Of a stretch of 64,000 bases of DNA, positions 55,843 through 64,000 are shown in pieces. Source of the stretch: Apostichopus japonicus (lineage: Eukaryota > Echinodermata > Holothuroidea > Aspidochirotida > Stichopodidae). The stretch is from NCBI RefSeq assembly GCF_037975245.1, contig NC_092570.1, positions 19,727,418 through 19,791,417 on the forward strand. Reading direction: 5' to 3'. The position numbers and the translations under genes are program-made. Under the pieces are notes generated by a model. That model was given only the letters and a program-made list of their open reading frames with translations, ran no database searches and was not told where the DNA came from. Numbering within the stretch: position 1 is the first letter of the stretch; each line of letters opens with the position of its first letter.

Positions 55843-56627
55843 GCACGTAAAACGATTTTCAAAAAAAACCTAAGTCCAACAACACTGAGAGGTTGACAAA
55901 GTTTTCACCCCCCCACGGAAAAACGCCACATCTTTTCGCCCCCAAATTAATACAACGTTTAGAGGGTGTATACGAAATTTATCACAACCCCCCTAACCGG
56001 GCTAATTCCCTCGTTTAATGGGGGCAAGGGGCTCGTCAAGCATGTCAACTTTGCCAATTTTACACCCATTGACTTAGCACGTAAAACGATTTTCAAAAAA
56101 AACCTAAGTCCAACAACACTGAGAGGTTGACAAAGTTTTCGCCCCCCCACGGGAAAACGCAACATTTCTACGCCCCCAAATTAATACAACGTTTAGAGGG
56201 TGTATACGAAATTTACCACAACCCCCTTCATCGGGCTAATTCCCTCGTTTAATGGGGGCAAGGGGCTCGTCAAGCATGTCAACTTTGCCAATTTTACACC
56301 CATTGACTTAGCACGTAAAACGATTTTCAAAAAAAACCTAAGTCCAACAACACTGAGAGGTTGACAAAGTTTTCACCCCCACGGAAAAACGCCACATCTT
56401 TTCGCCCCCAAATTAATACAACGTTTAGAGGGTGTATACGAAATTTACCACAACCCCCTTCATCGGGCTATTTCCCTCGTTTAATGGGGGCAAGGGGCTA
56501 GTCAAGCATGTCAACTTTGCCAATTTTACACCCATTGACTTAGCACGTAAAACGATTTTCAAAAAAAACCTAAGTCCAACAACACTGAGAGGTTGACAAA
56601 GTTTTCGCCCCCCACGGGAAACTTGCC
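55843..56627. repeat. 234-bp tandem repeat, about 3.3 copies
   Basis: Units start GCACGTAAAACGATTTTCAA at 55843, 56077, 56311 and 56543. Each contains caacactgagaggttgacaa, a C-rich stretch, aatacaacgtttagagggtg and cgtttaatgggggcaagggg. Copies differ by a few percent. Confidence 0.93.
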
Positions 56628-57259
56628 CTAAAAGTCACTGATAAAGTTAACTTGTTCAAAAGAATATCGTACCATGCTTAGTATGGCTAACGAGGAACAC
56701 ACTGAGAAGCAACTACAGCATATCCAGTATCATATATATCAATAGCTATTTATTTCTTCTTTTGCCCATATATGTTGTTGTCTCTTAAACTTTATGTGAA
56801 TGATATTGTGGGAGGGGGCAGGGTAGGAGGGTGTTTCCCCCTTCTTTAGCTATGTAACAGATTTATACCTCCTCAAATAATTTGTTCACAAAGAATGTGG
56901 CAGGCATGTAGAGCTTGCATGGGATGTATTCTAAGGAAGTTTCAACCTAACGTAAATTCTGTTTAAAATGTATCTTGGTGTTTAAAATTGAAAATGCTAT
57001 TGCTCGTGGTTACTCCTCCCCCCCCCCCTGCTCTGCTGCAGGATTCCTTGGCATCCATGCACTACAGCCAATGGCAGAGTACCCACCCCACCTCCTGACC
57101 ATTTCATACACTTCTGCATTGGCTTTGACCATAGAGGTTGCATGGTAGTGCTCAGCAGTTAACATAACAGAGTTATTGATTATAATTTAATATTAGCTCA
57201 CTAATAAATTATGTATTGTCCCAAGAATCATGTCACAAAGACAGACAGAAACAAAAAAG

Positions 57260-60200
57260 GAAGGTTTGGTTAACAAGTTTATTTTGACTGTTTGAGTTGT
57301 ACATAAATAATATAACAACATCGTGAAAAATAACAAAATGTGGTGCAAAAATGATGTACAAAAATCTTATTATCAGAATACACAAAATCGTTTGATCAAG
57401 CCAATGTTTTCTGTTGTTATATTATAAGAAAGACTGCATGAATGCATATGTTTATTCATAATTCTGCATAACCAATGGTTAAGCCACTTAGTGATCATCA
57501 TGAAATGAAATATGAATATTCACGAGGAAGGGGTAAAAAAGAAAACCTGTCGGTGTATATTCTCAAGGAGGTGGGTGGAGTTCATTCAACAACATAAGGA
57601 AATATAAACTGAATATGAAGGTATGTAGGGTCAAGTCTTTACCAATCTCACCATGTTGGTTGATAACTTCTTTTTAATCCTCCTTTCGCATTAGATATAG
57701 CTAAAAAACAACAACTGAGAACCAAACTTTTTTGCTTGTCGCAGAACCTGAGCATTCTGAAGTTTGTAAACAAGTAGCCTTTTGAGCACTGATATTGTTT
57801 AAACGATATATATAAATACACATTCTGCCAAGACGATGAGATAATATTTCAAAGTGTCACTTGACTGTCAACATGATGAGATGGTTAATCAACATCAAGA
57901 GATCCACGGTCTACATGCTGAGATAGCCAACGTGGTGAGATCGTCTGACAACACCGGGATATGGTCTAACAAGACATTGAGTTGGTCTGACAATATTGTG
58001 AGTTGCACTTCATTAGTTATTTCATAGCTTAAACACACATAAGGCTAAAGGGGTCACAAGAAAGAGATAACAGTGTTCACTTGTCGATGGAGATAGAGGT
58101 GGGTAATGGGTTAAAATGAGGGCGTGGCTTCTCTGCTGAAGGGAATGTTGAATAGTACTTCAGAATATCGTAACCAAATTTACTCAATAATTTTTTATCA
58201 CAATTACATATTTTCTTTTTGTCCTACTACTTAATAATAATGTTAACTTGTTGCAATACCCAAATTAGTTAGAAAGAACCAGCTAAGTGGTTTGGCAGTT
58301 TGCAGCCTGGAGATAACCACAAGAATCCAATTAAATATCTTACATATTCAATACCCCACAGATAACCTCTGTTAAATTTACACCTTTCACCAGCCAACTG
58401 AATGTGCAGTATGATCCTTCGTTGTGTCCTTCGTTGGTCACCACTGGCATTAAAAAATTATTGCTACTTAACGAATATACACATGAACATATAATGTCCG
58501 TAAACTTTGTTTTTTGTAAAATAAATTTAACACTCCTTCGCCAGAACATGAAGGGAAGGAGATTAAGGTAGACCTTCTTGCCTCCCCCACCCTCACCCCC
58601 ACCCTCACCCTCACCACTGAACTTTGGGGTATGAAGGTTACCATTTAAATACTTCACATTAATTACCATTGACTATATAACAGTATTCCTACAAGATATA
58701 AAACAATTTGCCAAATGTTGACTTCAAAAAATACAGCATTAACTATATATACAAACAGAAACAAAGGTAATCAAATTACTTGCTTCCATTGTTCTTTTCA
58801 TGAGAGGAGTAATTAGTTACATTTATACGTATGGTGTAAAATATATTGTAAACCAAATGCATATATCTCTGACAACAAAAATACTTTGACAAAGATACAG
58901 AACAGACCTATAGGATGTAAGTGGGTAAAGATTATTTTAGAAACCGTACATAGGAATACTAAAATTGAGGGAGTTCACTTTTCCACAAAGTATTAAAGAG
59001 AAACTGAAAAAACTGAAATGTCAGTAGCATGGTTGGTAGGCTTTACCATCCTGACGCCAAAAGAAACAAACCACTTGCTAACATGTAGAGTAACTATGGT
59101 TAATTTTTGCCAGGTAACTAATTAGACTAACTATCATAAACTGAAGTAGAAACAGTTATTAAATGGCAACTGAGAAGAAACACATATTTCAAACATGTAA
59201 AGATAGTAGAAATAACTATTGCAACATATTATATGTAGCATTCAGTGTAAATATATAGCCGATGGAATAGCCGATGGATTATGTAAAATATGAAGAATCC
59301 TGAAATCTATTCCAAATCACACAAAACGGAATGTTTAAACCCATCTTAACTCTGAAATATACATTTTTCAAAGATCTGATTGGTTATATCAAAATCCTCT
59401 TCATCACATATGAGAGAAAGCTCTCCTTATCTTTTATGCCGTTTCATTCTTATAAGAGTGACCTCTGTTGTCATCCTCCTCTCTCCCCCCCTCCAACCAC
59501 CAACCCATTTTCCCCAGTATATAAATCAGGCAACCACCAATTGGAGTTGGAAACTTTGAAGGCTCTATGTCTGGAGGTCATGAAGACTTTGGTTCATAGG
59601 TAAATCACAAGATACAAACTTCCATTATATAGCTTGAGAAATATCTGTATGTTGGACCAGGACCAGGACCAGGGGTAGACAAGACCAACCAATCATCTAC
59701 AACCCCGCTAGCAAATACTCTTCTTTGTAAAGGATATATGCAAAGGAGGTTCCAGTTTTGTTCATGGGAAATGTATTTCCTGTCAGATATACCCTTACAA
59801 TTAAGCCTTACTGTGATCATAAGGCTATGTAACTTCTCATGAATATTCATATCCTAGGTCATTACTGTATGCATATGCATTTATTATTATTAATATTAAA
59901 GAACTAGCCACCACAATAAGTTTACAATACTAAACCAGCTCCCTTGTTTCCTCTCATCTTCTTTCCATCCCAGCTTGAGTTTAATTGCTAAAAACATCAA
60001 TATAAACCTCTATATGTGATAAACAGATAATATAATCTGTTCAGTAACTTTTACCTCAAGTTTGGAACAGCAAAAAATTAAAATAAAAAAAAAACACTTG
60101 TGCACATATGAACTACATCAATAACCTATGACATCTACGAACCTAGAATTGTTATCATTAAATATGTTTCAAAAGTCTAAAGTGTTCACTTCTACATCGT

Positions 60201-62314
60201 CTGCATGTTATTTTGATGATCTTGTTTATTGAAGTTGATTCTTCCACAAAAACAAGATCTTTATTTTCTTCAAGACTATCAAGAAAATACAGACAACACA
60301 AATCACAAAGAATAGAGCAACCATTGCTTTTGTACTTGTCGACGACATTCAGTGTGTCATAGTATACACAAATTAATTTATCTTATATAAATATTAGAAA
60401 ACTGAAGGACACATGTCAACAATTTATGTAAATAAATGTCATTAAACAGTTGACAACTAAATGTAGCACACCTTTTTTTCCCTGTTCTGTACAGACTCTT
60501 GTTTTTTATTAAATATTGACTTTCTATGCCCGCTTTTATAATGAAAACGTTCGACGTTGGTTACCCAGATATGGTAACCAACACTGAACAATGTTCATCA
60601 TGTTACCAAAGTGAAATGAGTTGTGCAAAAGGGACCTTTTCTCCCTAGAGAAAAAAAAAAAATATTTATCATACAAAATTTGCTACAAATGACTTGACTC
60701 CACAGATCACAACATTTGGATTGAGTGGTTTATGCCTCTAGTAGATATATGAACATTTTCGGAAACTCAATGGTACAAGGTCGTAAAAATGCAAAATGAT
60801 ATTTCTCTGGGACTTTCCTCTGAGACAATGCAGGTTTGCCAACGTATTTGGAGCCCTTTGCTTATGTATGCCACTAAATTTTCACAGAAAATACCTACCA
60901 ATCAATGTAGCGTTCACTTGTTTTGGGCCTACAGTCCTGGAACTATGTATATTGACCATTCTTCTCTCTAATATTAGCATATGTACAAAAGTTGTCCGTA
61001 CAAACTGTAACAAAATGTTGAATTATGTACAAACCCTTATGTTTAAAATACATCACATACTTAAACAGTAGATGATAATGGCAAGAAACTTCTAAATTAT
61101 ACCTAGTTTGAAAATCATTCCCATTCCACACAGGAATGTACACTCTTAAAGTTTATGCTTTCTGCAAAATTGTATCAAATATATATATCTATATAACAAA
61201 AGAAAAACACACGAGGTAAGGATAATGGTCAGCATAATTTTACTCCATGTCGTAGCCTTTTTAATATGTCAGGTTCTATGGCCCTTCTTCTTTTTTCTTT
61301 GCAGTTACTACCTCAAAGTACAAAAGATTAAATAATTCTAGTTCATACCCTCATAATTGCATTTCTCTCCCTTGTTTTGATAAGAAAAACAAACAAATAA
61401 AAATATGTATAAAATATGTCCAAAAGGTTCCAAAACAGCACATGTAGGAGTATGGAATGTTCATGCTATTTGCCAAGCATAGCCTTCTCCAAATTAGTGT
61501 CAAAAGTTTGGTAAAAAAAAAGAAGATTTGTGTTCCCAAAAAGTATGGAGAATGTTGGCGATGTGAAATGTCTCTTTTGATTGGTCAAAATTTGTCCAGG
61601 AAAAAATCTAGTTAGTTTCATATAAATTGAGAGTGATACTACACTTAATATCAAATCTAAAAGGCCACCGGGGCCATCATTAGAAACACCCCACGATATC
61701 AAAATTAGGTAAACAAAGAAAGCCCTTCCAAAATTGATCTTCCCTATGTTTGTGCTAGCTGTAGGAATATGATTGGTTCTGCTACTGACGATAATAGCTA
61801 GTTCTGACCAATCCATTGAAGGGTTACCAAAGGGGTACGATGAAGGCAAATTTTAAAATCATTTCACTGCCAGACTTGGGTTTGACATTTACAAACAAGA
61901 TTATGTCCCTGAGGTTGTACCTCAAACTGAGGTTGTGCCTCCAAAGAGAAAAAGAACAACAAAAAAATGGAAAAAAGAATCTTGAAGGCTCAACCAATCA
62001 AGATCAAACATTCTCTAGTTATCAATACCTTATAGAGATCTCATTCACACTGCTGATGACACAGGTCTCTTGAAAAGTTCTTCCATATAGCCTATAGGGA
62101 TCTAATGACAGTTACATACTAGTATCCGAGATCCACCAAAAGACTGTCCTTGGTTGTACCTCGGCATTCAGACGAAACAAAAGGCTGACGACACTTGACA
62201 ACACTTGATTGATTGATGTCATACTGTCCTGCAGTAGTATCAACAATTGTCCTATGCTCCTGTCCAAAGTTCCGGCGGATGAAGCCAGGACGTGGAACAT
62301 CGCATCGATACGTA
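57260..62314 (-). other. possible long 3' UTR of the diacylglycerol kinase gene
   Basis: AT-rich sequence without exon-like frames follows the kinase stop codon on the minus strand. A strong minus-strand AATAAA (TTTATT at 57278-57283) could end it. Earlier signals may be used, so a UTR of 5 kb is only a maximum reading. Confidence 0.3.
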
Positions 62315-63777
62315 TCAGTGGCTGGTCGATGCCCCTGGCTCGTATCTCGGTTTCTCATCTTCCCGTTTCTGTAGATCTTTGATGGCATGCTGTAATCGCT
62401 TGATGTGACCAACTTTTGTGACTCCAATATCCTGAAAAATAAAACACCAAAATAAGGTTGTGCTTCCGATATATGTCTCCTACCATGCATTAACATAACA
62501 TCAACATTTTTGTATAATTCCCTATAATTCACAGTCTAGCGCTACACATATCATTTTCTAGAATATTTACCTAGGCCTACCCAAAGTATTGTCAGCTAAG
62601 AGACCAGGTTCAATAGCAGGGAAATATAAATTTAAAAAAAAATACAAAAAGCTATATATATTACATTTTTTTACTGTGAGTGAACTATGATATTATTTTT
62701 GTTGTTCATGAGAAATATTGGCATAGCTTCTGTCAATCACCTTGAAAAATTCATGTTTGCTATATGTATTTGCAGAACTGGTCCATGCAATAACATATAT
62801 TAAGCACATACACTATGTTGCTGTTATCAGCATGGTGAAAGTAGTCAGAACACCACTATAATCATTGAATATTGAAAGTTTTGCTATCATCAGAGGAAGT
62901 GACAGAAATATTCCTTCCCTTCCCCCAACCACTTGTAAAGATATTGATGAAAATAAATGTGAAGAGAAGAATCAACATGTATTAAAAGTTTTCTTAACTT
63001 CATATAATCTTCTTAAAGACTCAACACACATTTTGGCCCCGAAATTTGTTGACACATTACCTTGAGATCTCTCCTCTCCAAGCAAAGTAGTTCCGATCCT
63101 CTAATGTCATTTCTAATGAATTGTGAGGCATATTCTTCTAGAGATATACTCTCCAACCAGGTGGCAACCTCTTCGGCACTCCAACTTTTAATGTCCGATC
63201 CGCCTGTGAAAAAAACAACATAGAAACCGACCACATAAAATAACGATGGTACCAAGACAGTTGTACCAAGGAACATAAAATATTGATGGTACCAAGGCAG
63301 TTGTACCAAGGAACAACTACCTGTGAAATAATATATGTGATGTCGCTGTGACTGAGTGGAATCCAATTAAATGGGGGCATATTATTTCAATTTATATGGC
63401 TAGAAACTAAATAACAAAGCCACCATCTTGCATAAAGGAGATGAGAGATGAATCTTTCAGTGTAAGAAAATTTCATTTTAATTAACGTGCAGAGAAACAT
63501 TCAAAAATAAATAAAGACCATCCTGAGATATTGGTTTTGTGTTTCCTTTGAATTAAAGAGTCTTTAATGATGAAAACAAGACAAAACTAAGAAATAGAGG
63601 TCACTTTTACATCATTGCTGTAGTTATTTTTCTGAAAAACAATGAAATAAAGTTGACAATGATTTTACCTGAATATGAAGAAGGTGGAGATTTGCTGTCT
63701 CTTTTCAATGGTTTCTTAAAACGAGATACACCAGGGAATTTAAACTTCGCCTTGTGTCGTTTGGAGTAGGGATCCAC
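62315..63777 (-). CDS. diacylglycerol kinase delta/eta-type, C-terminal three exons with SAM domain
   Basis: DGK phosphorylates diacylglycerol to phosphatidic acid and so ends DAG signalling. Minus-strand exons are 63777-63669, 63203-63061 and 62431-62315 (stop TGA at 62317-62315); the phases fit and give the last 122 residues. The first exon is basic ([20 protein letters not shown]). The second and third make a SAM domain: [37 protein letters not shown], then [20 protein letters not shown]. The words [30 protein letters not shown] are, from memory, the hallmark of the SAM domain of DGK delta/eta, which self-assembles and controls membrane localisation. The chain ends after a short tail (YEPGASTSH). 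The catalytic, C1 and PH domains lie beyond the right edge. Confidence 0.88.
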
Positions 63778-63936
63778 CTAAACAGGAAGACAACAAAATA
63801 CAAATGCCGTAAAGATTAACCCTTTCTTGGACTTTGATTGCATAGAGGGAAGGAGAACATCACAAGGTACAAGGACTGACATTGATAGGCCTTTTAATAC
63901 CTGTCAGCCAATAATTTATGCAGGCAACTTGTAACG

Positions 63937-63958
63937 CCCCCCCCCCCCCCCCGCCCCA
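63937..63958. repeat. poly-C tract
   Basis: A run of C broken by one G lies in a DGK intron near the right edge. It is probably length-variable and hard to assemble. Confidence 0.8.
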
Positions 63959-64000
63959 CCTCCTCATTTCCAATAAATATGAATCTCACCACTAACCCTA

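Overview
The window is nuclear DNA from an animal. It is AT-rich and has long introns, GT-AG splice sites, AATAAA signals, tRNA-derived SINEs and many short DNA transposons. The gene set (an ABCC5/MRP5 transporter, an LRRC63-like protein, a beta-class carbonic anhydrase that vertebrates lack, and a diacylglycerol kinase delta/eta) and the recurring 'taggcctagg' motifs suit an invertebrate deuterostome, most likely an echinoderm and possibly a sea cucumber. That placement is inference.

Layout. 363-18820 (+): the last 22 exons visible of an ABCC5-like ABC exporter (1286 residues; the N-terminus lies left of the window), with a 3' UTR to about 20160. 21424-32297 (+): a complete 11-exon gene for a 610-residue LRRC63-like leucine-rich-repeat protein, starting from a two-codon exon. 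32340-38615: transposon- and repeat-rich spacer. 38616-49010 (-): a four-exon beta-carbonic anhydrase (253 residues) with a likely mitochondrial leader; its introns hold a ~200-bp satellite, two SINE copies and a 2.3-kb array of a 46-bp unit. 49011-57260: spacer with nested hAT-like elements and a 234-bp tandem repeat. 57260-62314 (-): probable long 3' UTR. 62315-63777 (-): the last three coding exons of a DGK delta/eta-type kinase, carrying its C-terminal SAM domain. Each splice junction used here keeps codon phase.

The four genes do not form an obvious pathway. The most striking features are non-coding: (1) a tandem array at the 3' edge of ABCC5-like exon 19, in which every unit recreates the exon end and its splice donor, arranged in 154-bp higher-order repeats; (2) about 50 copies of a 46-bp unit in carbonic anhydrase intron 1, each carrying a donor-like AAG|GTAACT on the gene strand; (3) a 771-bp foldback-type hairpin element with an 8-bp target duplication; (4) nested hAT-like elements with 8-bp duplications; (5) an inverted-repeat insertion with a hammerhead/Penelope-like motif. 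No database search was possible, so names rest on motifs and on remembered family features.
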